From positions 1 through 15,055 of the forward strand of contig PKWO01000469.1 of the NCBI GenBank assembly GCA_003132085.1: a stretch of 15,055 nt of DNA, read 5' to 3'. The number at the start of each line of letters is the position of its first letter. Position 1 is the stretch's first letter. Positions 1 through 7,669 of the stretch are shown in pieces. The translations under genes and the position numbers were made by a program. Origin of the DNA: Oxalobacteraceae bacterium (GTDB lineage Bacteria; Pseudomonadota; Gammaproteobacteria; Burkholderiales; Burkholderiaceae_D). The notes beneath the pieces were generated by a model. The model made no database searches, was not told the origin of the DNA, and saw only the letters and a list, made by a program, of their open reading frames with translations.

Positions 1-158
1 CGCAAAGAGTTCAATCAGCGAGGTGCTGATGCCGAGAACTGCTGCCACAATTGCCGCTTGTGCTCGGTTCGTTCTTGACAAGTCATTTTGCAACAAAGTT
101 GCGAGACAGCACGCCAAGCGGGTGCCATAATACTGGCAATTAGCCCACAGCGCGCCAG

Positions 159-1301
159 ATGAAAATTTTCGACCTACCGCCCCGACTTGCGCGTCTGCAT
201 GACCGGAAACAACCGATCATGGTCGCTGCAACTCTTTTCGCCGTTCTGGTTTGCGTCGCGCTGATCGGAGCATATTTACACAGTCTGGTTGTCGGTATCC
301 TGGTCATCGGGCTCGGCATCTTAGGTTATCGCCTGATCGGACAGATCCGTATGCTCTTGCAGGTCGGAGAACAGTTGTCCGGGAGTGAGAAGCGGCTGCA
401 AGCCATTACCGATAACCTTACGGCCTTTATCGTCTATATCGATCGCGATGAGCGCTTTCAGTTCACCAATCAAGCCTATGAAAAATGGCTGGGTAAGCCT
501 TCGTCTGAAATCATCGGGCACCATGTAGGAGAAGCTTGCGGGGACGAGGTATATGGCAAGTACAAACGGTTTTTCGATCGGGCCGTAGCCGGGAGAAAGA
601 CCGATTTTGCGTTTGCTGCCATGCGCGACGGCAGCAAGCGCTATTACCACGCCTCCCATATCCCGCAATTCGACGAAGATGGCAAAGTGGTCGGTGTGTG
701 CGGCGTGATTCGCGATATCACCGAACTCAAGAAGCTTGAACTTCAACTGATCAAGTTGGCACGCGTCGACGCGTTGACCGGACTTCCGAATCGCCTGCAA
801 TTCGACGAACACCTGCGCAAGGCGATCGGTCGCAGCCGCCGTAGCGGTTTTCCGCTGGCCCTCATGTATCTGGAAATTGACCACCTCAAAACCATCAATG
901 ACACGTACGGCTACCAAGCGGGGGATGAAGCGTTGTGCGAGTTCGCCAGCAGACTATCGGCTTCGGTTCGCAAAACCGACAACGTGTCGCGCTTGTCGGG
1001 CGACGAGTTCGTTACTATTCTTGAGGGCATGAAAACGAAAGACGAAGCCGACATTGTCGCGAGCAACGTCATTCAAGCGATGCAAGCGGAATTTTCAGTG
1101 GCCGGCAAGCTGTACCTAGTGACGACCAGCATCGGGATCGCCATTTTGCGCGACGATGATATTGAACCGCAGTCCCTGTTGCGCCGCGCGCATCAAGCGC
1201 TGTACCGCGCTAAGTCGGGAGGAGGTAATGCCCATTCCGCCGCCGAAAATCGGCAGCCTGCCAACCTTGCGGCCGGCGAGCGTCGACATGATGCCATTTG
1301 A
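159..1301 (+). CDS. Membrane-anchored PAS-GGDEF diguanylate cyclase
   Basis: A 380-aa protein predicted to make cyclic di-GMP from two GTP at the inner membrane. Residues ~21-62 form a hydrophobic hairpin (two membrane segments). A PAS domain spans ~78-190, with the typical exit into a coiled linker after IRDITELK. The GGDEF domain covers ~200-355 and opens with DALTGLPNR. The active-site loop reads SGDEF (280-284) instead of GGDEF. An RxxD inhibitory site (RKTD, 271-274) sits exactly five residues upstream, so product inhibition is expected if the enzyme is active. The guanine-binding Asn247 and Asp256 positions are kept, but the first metal-ligand position, Asp in PleD-type enzymes, is Glu239. 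Both departures could lower activity. No EAL domain is present. An in-frame stop at 141-143 makes the ATG at 159 the first possible start; no clear ribosome binding site precedes it. It is probably a single gene. Domain call is confident; catalytic state is not. Confidence 0.93.
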   Translation: MKIFDLPPRLARLHDRKQPIMVAATLFAVLVCVALIGAYLHSLVVGILVIGLGILGYRLIGQIRMLLQVGEQLSGSEKRLQAITDNLTAFIVYIDRDERFQFTNQAYEKWLGKPSSEIIGHHVGEACGDEVYGKYKRFFDRAVAGRKTDFAFAAMRDGSKRYYHASHIPQFDEDGKVVGVCGVIRDITELKKLELQLIKLARVDALTGLPNRLQFDEHLRKAIGRSRRSGFPLALMYLEIDHLKTINDTYGYQAGDEALCEFASRLSASVRKTDNVSRLSGDEFVTILEGMKTKDEADIVASNVIQAMQAEFSVAGKLYLVTTSIGIAILRDDDIEPQSLLRRAHQALYRAKSGGGNAHSAAENRQPANLAAGERRHDAI

Positions 1302-1364
1302 TGTCGACGCGAGGCTGAATCCGGCACGACGCGTTTTTCATGAATCGATCCTCATGGCAACAGA

Positions 1365-1721
1365 GTGAATACATTTTTCAAGTTGCCGCTAGTTTTTTAT
1401 CCCTCCAAAGCGGCGGAAGATTTACAGATTTACGAATCTATGCGGTGGACCTCGCATTTCAATGCCAAGGATTACTCAGGCGAATGGGACGGCATTGCGC
1501 TGCGATCCGCATCTGGCGCCGCCGCCGATATTCTTTCGCACCCGGATAGCGGAGGCTATCGCAATACGCCGTTGCTTGGACGTTGCCCATATTTTGCCGA
1601 AATTCTAAGCTTGTTCGACTGCGAGAAAGAGTCGGTGCGGCTATTGCGGCTGGCTCCCGGTGCGCGTATCAAAGAGCATAAAGACGTGCACGCAGGATAT
1701 CAATACGATTTTGTCACGTAA
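1365..1721 (+). pseudogene. Truncated aspartyl/asparaginyl beta-hydroxylase-like gene (N-terminal part only)
   Basis: An open frame of 118 codons from a GTG resembles the front of the aspartyl/asparaginyl beta-hydroxylase family (Fe(II)/2-oxoglutarate oxygenases). The best match to family memory is the segment around residues 91-106, VRLLRLAPGARIKEHK followed by D, which contains the first His/Asp pair expected to bind iron. The family then continues with a conserved Arg-His-Ile-Pro strand and a second iron-binding His. None of that follows: the frame reaches TAA eight residues later, and the next bases, checked in the other frames, do not restore it. The alpha/beta hydrolase gene starts 70 bp downstream. 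I read it as a gene that lost its C-terminal half through a deletion or rearrangement. A short functional protein is less likely, because half the metal site is missing. The start codon is uncertain. Confidence 0.6.
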
Positions 1722-1780
1722 GGCATGCTGCCTCGCGGCCTGGACACTTGCATGCGTAAGGCTGAAGAATTGATAACAAC

Positions 1781-1786
1781 GGGAGG
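1781..1786 (+). promoter_or_regulatory. Ribosome binding site fixing a GTG start for the hydrolase
   Basis: GGGAGG lies four bases before GTG 1791. The longer frame beginning with ATG at 1725 lacks such a site, and its extra 22 residues are not hydrophobic, so they would bury the signal anchor. This favours 1791. Confidence 0.6.
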
Positions 1787-1790
1787 CATT

Positions 1791-2726
1791 GTGCGGTTTA
1801 TAAAATTTCTGGCGGCAGGCTTGTTTGCCATCGTGCTTGGCGCGACCGGTTTCATCTATCTGGCGCCCATGCAAGCTACCCGCCTCGCACTTGATGCTGA
1901 GCGTCAACACGCTGGACTTACGCGCAAGGAAATTGTCTTGCAGGACGGATTGCGTTACGTCTATCTGGAAGGCGGGCAGGGCGAAGCGTTGATGTTGTTG
2001 CATGGATTCGGTGCCGACAAAGACAACTTCACCAGGGTTGCACGTTGGCTGACGCCGCATTATCGGGTGATTGTGCCTGATCTGCTCGGTTTCGGCGAAT
2101 CTGCGCATCCACCCGAGGCTGACTATGGCGCTCGGGCACAAGCCGAACGGCTGCGCCAGTTGGCCCAAGCCTTAGGTATCAAGACGCTGCATCTGGGCGG
2201 CAATTCGATGGGGGGGGAAATTGCAATGGCCTATGCAGCCCTGCATCCGAATGAGGTCGCGAGTCTATGGCTGCTCGACCCTGCCGGCATTTGGAGTGCG
2301 CCGAAGAGCGAACTGGCGAAGCTGGTCATCGAACAGGGACGCAATCCGTTGATCGCCAAAAACGAAGAAGAATTCGCACAGACCATCTCTTTCGTGATGA
2401 GCGATCCACCGTTCATTCCACGTCCGATGCTGAATGTGATCGCGCAAGGACCGATCAATAATGTCGCGCTGGCGGAACGCATTTTCAAACAGATTGCCAC
2501 CGACTCGGTCGAACAAAGCGTGACCGGCTTGACCACCCCGACTCTCATCGTCTGGGGCGATCAGGACCGCGCAGTGAATGTTGCCACTGCCGAGATTTTG
2601 CACAAGTTGATGCCGCATTCACAGGTTGTGATCATGCGCGGCATAGGCCATTTGCCGATGCTTGAAAAACCGCAGCAGAGTGCGGCGGAATATCTGCAAT
2701 TTCGCGGACAAGGGCGTGGCATCTAA
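1791..2726 (+). CDS. Alpha/beta hydrolase with N-terminal signal anchor (lipase/esterase type)
   Basis: A 311-aa serine hydrolase. Residues ~4-25 are a hydrophobic signal peptide or anchor, so the enzyme is likely periplasmic or membrane-tethered. The alpha/beta hydrolase core follows: oxyanion motif HGFG (71-74), the conserved DLLGFGES strand turn (97-104), nucleophile elbow GNSMGG with Ser139, the acid in WGDQD (Asp259 likely) and His287 in GIGHLPM. The triad is complete. The closest families I can name are bacterial lipases/esterases of the HGFGADK type; meta-cleavage hydrolases share the fold, but no aromatic pathway genes are nearby. The substrate cannot be told. The gene stands alone: a truncated hydroxylase lies upstream and azlD converges 62 bp downstream. 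Confidence 0.85.
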   Translation: MRFIKFLAAGLFAIVLGATGFIYLAPMQATRLALDAERQHAGLTRKEIVLQDGLRYVYLEGGQGEALMLLHGFGADKDNFTRVARWLTPHYRVIVPDLLGFGESAHPPEADYGARAQAERLRQLAQALGIKTLHLGGNSMGGEIAMAYAALHPNEVASLWLLDPAGIWSAPKSELAKLVIEQGRNPLIAKNEEEFAQTISFVMSDPPFIPRPMLNVIAQGPINNVALAERIFKQIATDSVEQSVTGLTTPTLIVWGDQDRAVNVATAEILHKLMPHSQVVIMRGIGHLPMLEKPQQSAAEYLQFRGQGRGI

Positions 2727-2788
2727 CGAAACAGGGAAGGTATCTGCGTCGGATGTGGCGATCATTTTAATCCGCTTTACGGGCCCGG

Positions 2789-3118
2789 CTACACCACACC
2801 CTGTAACCAGAACTGCCATGCGAAAAACATCGCCAGCCCGGCGAAAATTGTCAGCAACTGGTGGCGCGTAGCGGCACACACCGCGGCCGAGAACGCTGCG
2901 GCGATCAGTTGCGGGTTGTGCCAATTCAATTCCAGGTCTCTGCCATGCGGAGCGAGAGTCATCGGCGCAATGATTGCCGTTAGCACCGTGACGGGAACAA
3001 AATCGAGTGCCTTTTTGAGCAACGGCGTGAAAGCAACCCGGTCGCCGAGGATGAAGATAAGCGCTTTGATGCACACTGTAATTGCAGACATGCCGAGGAT
3101 CATTAAGGTGATGTTCAT
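2789..3118 (-). CDS. azlD: AzlD-type small subunit of branched-chain amino acid exporter
   Basis: A 109-aa, very hydrophobic protein with about four membrane segments, the size and profile of the AzlD family (the small partner of AzlC; YgaH and BrnE in other bacteria). With AzlC it is expected to form an inner-membrane pump for branched-chain amino acids and, in some species, methionine. Its ATG (3118-3116) overlaps the azlC stop (TGA, 3117-3115) in an ATGA arrangement, the usual mark of translational coupling between obligate partners. A longer frame reaching back to 3442 is Arg/Cys-rich and is only azlC read out of frame. The gene ends facing the hydrolase gene, and I see no convincing terminator hairpin in the 62 bp between them. 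Confidence 0.9.
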   Translation of the reverse strand: MNITLMILGMSAITVCIKALIFILGDRVAFTPLLKKALDFVPVTVLTAIIAPMTLAPHGRDLELNWHNPQLIAAAFSAAVCAATRHQLLTIFAGLAMFFAWQFWLQGVV

Positions 3119-3840
3119 CGGTTCTCTCCGGTTGCAGCAACAGGGGACGTCCAACGCGACAGCAGCAGCCCGACGCCGACCCCGATCAGGATGGCAATCA
3201 ACAATCCTAGCTTGTACGGCAATTCCCGCAGCAGGTACGCACAACACCCTGCGGCTAACGCGGCAACAAGGTGCGGAAGACGAAACAGTTGCGGAACCAC
3301 AATCGCGATGAAGGTCGCGACCATTGCGAAGTCGAGGCCGAGCGACTGCAGCCGCGGGAAGGCGGCACCGAACAGCAGGCCGACCAGCGTCCAGAACTGC
3401 CAATTGGCGTACATCGCCATGCCGGAGCCGAAGAAATACCAATGGCCCAGGGGTGCTCGCGGGTGCTCGCGATAGTAGTGATTCACAACGGCAAAAGTTT
3501 CATCGGTCAGTAGGAAACCAAGCAGCCAGCGCCAGCGCGCCGGCAGGTGGGCTATATGCGGCAACAGGGTGGCCGCATATAGCATGTGCCGCAGGTTGAC
3601 GATCAGAGTTGCCAGCCAGATTACCAGCAGTCCGGCATGCTCGGCGACCAGCCCGATTGCAATGAATTGGCTGGAACCGGCGTATACGCTGAGCGACATG
3701 AGTTGCCCTTGCCAGCCGGCTATCAGGTTGGCGACCACCAGCGTGCCGAAGATTATTCCAAACGGTGCCGCGCCGACCAGCATCGGCAATGTATCACGGG
3801 CGCCTGCCGCAAAGCGGGACAAATTATCGTTACGGGACAT
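3115..3840 (-). CDS. azlC: AzlC-type large subunit of branched-chain amino acid exporter
   Basis: A 241-aa inner-membrane protein of the AzlC/YgaZ/BrnF family. Family landmarks visible are GAAPFGIIFG (~23-32), the segment SVYAGSSQFIAIGL (~51-64), NLRHMLYA (~82-89) and LLTDETFAV (~109-117). Many hydrophobic segments run through to the C-terminus. The family exports branched-chain amino acids together with AzlD, encoded in an ATGA overlap directly downstream. The frame can be extended ten residues to an ATG at 3870, but that ATG lies inside a perfect inverted repeat (3864-3879) and has no ribosome binding site. ATG 3840, with a weak GGAA eight bases before it, gives the usual family length, so I chose it. 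No AsnC/Lrp-type regulator is next to it in this window. Confidence 0.92.
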   Translation of the reverse strand: MSRNDNLSRFAAGARDTLPMLVGAAPFGIIFGTLVVANLIAGWQGQLMSLSVYAGSSQFIAIGLVAEHAGLLVIWLATLIVNLRHMLYAATLLPHIAHLPARWRWLLGFLLTDETFAVVNHYYREHPRAPLGHWYFFGSGMAMYANWQFWTLVGLLFGAAFPRLQSLGLDFAMVATFIAIVVPQLFRLPHLVAALAAGCCAYLLRELPYKLGLLIAILIGVGVGLLLSRWTSPVAATGENR

Positions 3841-3863
3841 TGAAAATTCCAGATGCGTAGAAC

Positions 3864-3879
3864 CCTCCATAATAATGGA
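3864..3879. repeat. Perfect inverted repeat in the azlC leader (possible operator)
   Basis: CTCCAT-AATA-ATGGAG, a six-base perfect stem with a four-base loop, lies 24-39 bp before the azlC start. Read leftward, the centre contains TATTAT, which could also be a -10 element. Position and symmetry suggest a regulator site or leader hairpin. There is no T-tract, so it is not a terminator. Confidence 0.35.
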
Positions 3880-3917
3880 GTATCGCGCATCGAGGCAGCG
3901 GATTCGTGCGCGTCGCG

Positions 3918-4286
3918 CTATTGAACGGGAACGACGATCTTCTTGCCGCCCGCCTTATACTCGAGCAAACTACCCTTGGGGGCGCCAAGCTCCAACAGCT
4001 TTTGCCTGATCAACGGAATGCCTTTTTGTAGATCGTTGATTTCAATATCGACACCGGCCCATTCAATTTCCCCTTTTTTGTTCACTGAATTTCCCCCGCC
4101 CGTCACTTCGCCGAGTTTCGCTTCCTTGAGCGCAACATCGAGCGGCTCTTCATATTTCGTCGAGCGAACGCCGGATGTCACCGGGTCGTTGATTTTGGCG
4201 GCAACAGCGGTGATGTTGTCTGCAGCGGATGCGGAGAATGAGAGGCATGCGGAGAGTGCGAGACAAAACGCGTAGAGAAATTTCAT
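3918..4286 (-). CDS. Small secreted protein, function unknown
   Basis: A 122-aa protein with a clear signal peptide (residues ~1-22, cleavage near ASAADN), so the mature ~100-aa protein is likely periplasmic. The start is ATG 4286, preceded by AAAGGG six to seven bases upstream. A longer frame back to 4382 only adds a non-signal stretch in front of the signal peptide. The mature part contains KYEEPLDVALKEA, a glycine cluster GEVTGGG, and a C-terminal unit DIEINDLQKGIPLIRQKLLE followed by LGAPKGSLLEYK. That unit looks conserved (a beta strand, a helix, a GAPxGS turn and a strand), but I cannot attach a named family. It lies 77 bp upstream of azlC in the same direction and could be co-transcribed. 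I see no functional link to amino acid export. Confidence 0.75.
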   Translation of the reverse strand: MKFLYAFCLALSACLSFSASAADNITAVAAKINDPVTSGVRSTKYEEPLDVALKEAKLGEVTGGGNSVNKKGEIEWAGVDIEINDLQKGIPLIRQKLLELGAPKGSLLEYKAGGKKIVVPVQ

Positions 4287-4684
4287 GTTGACACCCTTTG
4301 CATGAATGGCGTTGATCAATATTCGGGAAAATGCATGACGACAAACTGCCCGCCAACACGCTGAAAGCGGCGTGCCTGACAACGCAATAGATCACAGTTT
4401 GCCGCGTAAAAGACGTCTCAATACCATTGCAGGAATCGCGTCAATTCGCTCGCGGCGTTTGTTATTACAACATAAGTACTTGCCACCTCGCAATAACTAT
4501 TTAGTCGCGCAGATTTTTGCGCGGATCGCAAACGAAATGGAAAGAATGCTGCAACATCGATTCTGCTTCGTTTCATTCCATCTTGTGGACGTTTTATCGC
4601 ATTCGGCAGCGTTTTGTCGCATTGTTTTCGTGTTGGAGAATTTGGGCGTTATGATGCTTCTCATTCTTTTCTTGGGAGTGCGCG
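4287..4684. promoter_or_regulatory. 398-bp divergent intergenic region
   Basis: This gap separates the leftward secreted-protein gene from the rightward ABC operon, so both promoters should lie here. I see no plausible gene in it; an open frame across 4372-4815 merely runs into the ABC gene out of frame. It holds an inverted repeat CACGC/GCGTG near 4359-4376, a six-base stem CGCGCA/TGCGCG near 4506-4523, the direct repeats at 4591-4623, and a possible -10 TATGAT (4650-4655) 30 bp before the ATPase start without a good -35. A GGGAG ribosome binding site (4674-4678) serves the ATPase gene. The weak -35 may mean activator-dependent expression. Confidence 0.5.
4591..4623 (+). repeat. Two 13-bp direct repeats upstream of the ABC operon (possible operator)
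   Basis: GTTTTATCGCATT (4591-4603) and GTTTTGTCGCATT (4611-4623) differ at one base and start exactly 20 bp apart, about two helical turns, so a protein could contact both on one face of the DNA. A third partial unit, GTTTTCG, follows at 4624. They end just before the region where the operon promoter is expected. Confidence 0.45.
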
Positions 4685-5392
4685 ATGCAACCGGTTATTT
4701 TGAAGGACGTCGGCAAGGTATACCATCTCGACGCGGTAGATGTGCCGGCATTGAGCAATATTACTTTGGAGATTCGGCCCGACCGCTTTACCGTGATCGC
4801 CGGCGCATCCGGTAGCGGCAAGACCACGCTGTTGAACTTGATCGGCTGCATCGACCGGCCCGATAGCGGTGAAATTATCGTTGCCGGACAAGCGGTGCAA
4901 AAGATGTCGGACAATGCGTTGTCGGATTTTCGCGCACGGCATCTCGGATTTATTTTTCAAAATTTTAACTTGCTTCCGGTATTGACCGCATATGAAAACG
5001 TCGAGTATCCGCTGCTGCTGGCGCAAGTCCCCGCGACAAAACGCAAGGCGCGCGTGCTGGCCTTGCTGGACGCCGTCGGTTTGGCTGACAAAGCTGGGAA
5101 TCGTCCTGGGCAGTTGTCAGGCGGTCAGCGCCAGCGGGTTGCCATTGCGCGCGCACTGGCTCCCGCTCCGCAACTGGTGTTGGCCGATGAGCCGACTGCC
5201 AATCTGGATAGCCAAACCGGTGCGGCAATTATTGCGCTGATGCGTCAAATGCAACGCGAACACCATGTTTCTTTCGTGTTTTCCTCGCACGATCCGCAAG
5301 TGATGGCGGAAGCCGACGATGCGGTGCACATCCGTGACGGACGCATCGTCTCCGTCGAACGTCACGGCAACCAGATGGAGACGTCGGCATGA
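4685..5392 (+). CDS. ABC transporter ATP-binding protein, LolD/MacB type
   Basis: A 235-aa soluble ATPase, usual LolD length. All motifs are intact: Walker A GASGSGKT (40-47), Q-loop FQNFNLLP (91-98), signature LSGGQ (144-148), Walker B LVLADEP (164-170) with catalytic Glu169, D-loop NLDS (173-176) and H-loop His202 in SSHD. This type VII/MacB-superfamily ATPase usually does not pump across the inner membrane; it drives extraction or mechanotransmission through its FtsX-like permease. GGGAG lies six bases before the ATG. The stop overlaps the permease start as ATGA. It is the first gene of a four-gene operon. The LolD-versus-MacB distinction and the substrate are not decidable from this gene alone. 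Confidence 0.94.
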   Translation: MQPVILKDVGKVYHLDAVDVPALSNITLEIRPDRFTVIAGASGSGKTTLLNLIGCIDRPDSGEIIVAGQAVQKMSDNALSDFRARHLGFIFQNFNLLPVLTAYENVEYPLLLAQVPATKRKARVLALLDAVGLADKAGNRPGQLSGGQRQRVAIARALAPAPQLVLADEPTANLDSQTGAAIIALMRQMQREHHVSFVFSSHDPQVMAEADDAVHIRDGRIVSVERHGNQMETSA

Positions 5393-6777
5393 AAACCTTT
5401 TCGCTCGCGTTGCGCAACCTGTTGCGCAATCGCCGCCGTTCGACGACCACCTTGCTGGCGATGATCGTCGGCGCCGCAGCAATTCTCATATTCGGCGGCT
5501 ATAGCCGCGATATTACCTACGGGCTGCAGACCGGCTACGTGCAACGCAGCGGTCATCTGCAAATTCAGCACAAGGATTACTTCCTGTACGGCAGCGGCAA
5601 CCCGACCGCATACGGAATTCCCGACTACGCCCGCATTATCTCCGCAGTCAAAAGCGACCCCGTGCTGGCGCCGATGCTGGCGGTAGTGACGCCCACACTG
5701 CAGTTGGGCGGCATTGCCGGCAATTTTGCAGCCGGTGTTTCGCGTACTGTTATCGGCTCCGGCGTGGTGGTGGAAGATCAAAACATGATGCGCAAATGGA
5801 ATGATTACCACTTTCCGCCCAGGGACAGGTCGGCCGCCTTGTTGGGTAGCGAACCGGATGCCGTGGTGATCGGCAACGGCGTGGCGCGGGTGCTGCAACT
5901 ATGCGCTCCGCTCAACGTCAAGAATTGCCAGGCGCCTCCTGCCGCAGTTGACGCCGGCGGCAAAGCCGCGCCGGATGACATCTCGGCGCTCTCTGCATTG
6001 GAAACGCCGGTCGCGGCAAGTCAGGGCTCTACGCGTATCGAGATGCTGGCCGCCAACGCGCACGGCGCGCCGAACGTCGCCAGTTTGAACGTCGTGAAAG
6101 CTGAAGATCAGGGCGTGAAGGAGCTGGACGACATCTTTGTCGCCATGCATTTGGCGCAGGCGCAACGCCTGGTTTATGGCGGCGCCGCTCCGCAGGTTAC
6201 TGCCATCGTATTACAACTCCGGCACACGAACCAGATGCCGGAGGCCGAGGCTCGCCTCGAGCAACTGTTGGCGACTAATTTCAAGGATATCCCGTTGGAG
6301 ATTCAGGAATTCACTACGCTCAATCCGTCATACGGCCAAACGATCGGCATGTTCAGTGCGTTGTTCAGTTTCATCGCGGTGTTAATTGGGGCTATCGTAT
6401 TGTTCACCGTCGGCAACACCATGAGCATGGCGGTGGTCGAACGCACGACGGAGATCGGCACGTTGCGCGCGATCGGTTTGCGCCGCGGCGGCATCCGCCG
6501 CCTCTTCATCTGCGAAGGCTTGCTGCTGGGCGTGATTGGCGCGGTATTGGGCGTATTGATCGCGCTGGCGCTGGCTTACCTGATTAATCATGCCGGACTC
6601 ACCTGGCTGCCGCCGGGCAGGGTAGAGCCGGTAGCGTTGTCGGTGCGCGTCTGGGGCGAAACCCGGTTGATTGCCGGCGCTGCTGCCGGCTTGTTGATCG
6701 TGGCGATATTCTCCGCGCTATGGCCGGCCAATCGTGCAGCAAAGATGAATATCGTCGATGCGCTGAGACATGTATAA
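5389..6777 (+). CDS. FtsX/MacB-type ABC transporter permease
   Basis: A 462-aa inner-membrane permease with the MacB/FtsX plan: a basic cytoplasmic N-terminus (RNLLRNRRR), membrane segment 1 at ~20-38, a periplasmic domain of nearly 280 residues (~40-320), then three membrane segments at ~322-344, ~375-398 and ~427-445. The signature region ERTTEIGTLRAIGLRRGGIR (351-370), between the second and third segments, is where the ATPase couples. The C-terminus PANRAAKMNIVDALRHV is also typical. The periplasmic part has an Ala/Pro/Asp-rich stretch (~183-215) that looks like a linker. The gene starts inside the ATPase stop codon and ends 34 bp before the LolA-like gene. It is a single permease, so it probably works as a homodimer, unlike the LolC/LolE pair. 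Confidence 0.92.
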   Translation: MKTFSLALRNLLRNRRRSTTTLLAMIVGAAAILIFGGYSRDITYGLQTGYVQRSGHLQIQHKDYFLYGSGNPTAYGIPDYARIISAVKSDPVLAPMLAVVTPTLQLGGIAGNFAAGVSRTVIGSGVVVEDQNMMRKWNDYHFPPRDRSAALLGSEPDAVVIGNGVARVLQLCAPLNVKNCQAPPAAVDAGGKAAPDDISALSALETPVAASQGSTRIEMLAANAHGAPNVASLNVVKAEDQGVKELDDIFVAMHLAQAQRLVYGGAAPQVTAIVLQLRHTNQMPEAEARLEQLLATNFKDIPLEIQEFTTLNPSYGQTIGMFSALFSFIAVLIGAIVLFTVGNTMSMAVVERTTEIGTLRAIGLRRGGIRRLFICEGLLLGVIGAVLGVLIALALAYLINHAGLTWLPPGRVEPVALSVRVWGETRLIAGAAAGLLIVAIFSALWPANRAAKMNIVDALRHV

Positions 6778-6811
6778 CGTGAAACGTCAACGCAATCAAA
6801 AGGACACGGTA

Positions 6812-7579
6812 ATGTCAACCTTCAAATTCGCTTTTTTGTTGTTGTTCTGCGGCAGCGTGGCGCAGGCTGCGCCTAGTGCGCAAGAGATTCTTGCCGCCAG
6901 CGATGCGGTGCGCAATCCCGACAAACCGTTTAGCCTGACAACCACGCTGACCGAATACCGCGACAACAAGCAGACCGACTCGAACACGCTGGCAATCTAC
7001 GCAAAGGCTGAAAAAAACGGCGGGCAATACCAGAACTTGATCCGCTTTATGGCGCCCGCGCGGGACGCCAACAAGCTGATGCTGAAGAGCGGCAATGACC
7101 TCTGGTTTTACGACCCGTCCAGCAAGGCCAGCGTTCGCATATCGCCGCAACAGCGCTTGCTGGGGCAGGCGGCCAATGGCGACGTGGTGACGGTTAACCT
7201 GGCCAAGGATTACAACGCGCAGTTGATCGGCGAAGAGGATGTGGTGGATGGCGAGCGGAAAAGCCGGCATAGTTACAAACTGGCGTTGACTGCGACCTCG
7301 GAGGGCGTGACTTATCACCGCATCGAGATGTGGATCGACACGAGCAACAGCCGGCCGGTCAAGGCGCGTTTTTATACCGAAAGCGGACGCTTGTTGAAGA
7401 CTGCATACTACCGCCATTACCTAGTGCAGTTGGGGGTGGAGCGGCCGACTGAGACCGTGATCATCGATGGGCTGGACCCGAAGTGGGTGACGGTGTTGCG
7501 CTACTCGGACTATGCGTGGCGCGATATCCCCGACACCTGGATGCAACGCGACTACCTGGCGCGCTTCAAGCCGGAGTAG
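6812..7579 (+). CDS. LolA-like periplasmic protein (outer membrane lipoprotein-sorting protein family)
   Basis: A 255-aa protein with a signal peptide (~1-19, cleavage after AQA). The body matches the pattern of the family annotated as outer membrane lipoprotein-sorting protein: a strand ending RFMAPARDANKLML (~77-90), then GNDLWFYDPSSKASVRISPQ (~93-112), LLGQAANGDVV, and later YHRIEMWID with YYRHY. The fold is an open half-barrel that shelters acyl chains, so it likely shuttles a lipid or lipoprotein across the periplasm. The start ATG 6812 has AAAGGA eight bases upstream; the in-frame ATG at 6770 would place 14 charged residues before the signal peptide and overlap the permease. Its place between the ABC permease and an outer-membrane barrel supports a carrier role. 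It is not the housekeeping LolA, which is shorter and usually lies elsewhere. Confidence 0.85.
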   Translation: MSTFKFAFLLLFCGSVAQAAPSAQEILAASDAVRNPDKPFSLTTTLTEYRDNKQTDSNTLAIYAKAEKNGGQYQNLIRFMAPARDANKLMLKSGNDLWFYDPSSKASVRISPQQRLLGQAANGDVVTVNLAKDYNAQLIGEEDVVDGERKSRHSYKLALTATSEGVTYHRIEMWIDTSNSRPVKARFYTESGRLLKTAYYRHYLVQLGVERPTETVIIDGLDPKWVTVLRYSDYAWRDIPDTWMQRDYLARFKPE

Positions 7580-7669
7580 CAGATAGGGACGACGCGAAGT
7601 TCGTGCCCACCGGGGCAGCCATGCACGTTGCGCATGCAATATCGACTAATTCGGCGAAAAGGATCATGG

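Noticed and set aside
1..120. Possible 5' end of a leftward membrane protein gene (a frame reading AQAAIVAAVLGISTSLIELF)
   Set aside because: The stretch is hydrophobic, but there is no ATG or GTG start with a ribosome binding site, and the frame runs on into the cyclase gene. Only a TTG start would work, and the window cuts the rest off.
75..131. TTGACA (75-80) and CATAAT (126-131) as a promoter for the cyclase
   Set aside because: The spacing is 45 bp, and neither box has a proper partner at 16-18 bp.
3118..3442. N-terminal extension of azlD to 3442
   Set aside because: The extra 108 residues are Arg/Cys-rich and are the azlC gene read in another frame; the ATGA overlap marks the true start.
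4372..4815. 147-aa frame across the ABC promoter region
   Set aside because: It overlaps the ATPase gene out of frame, lacks a ribosome binding site and shows no motif.
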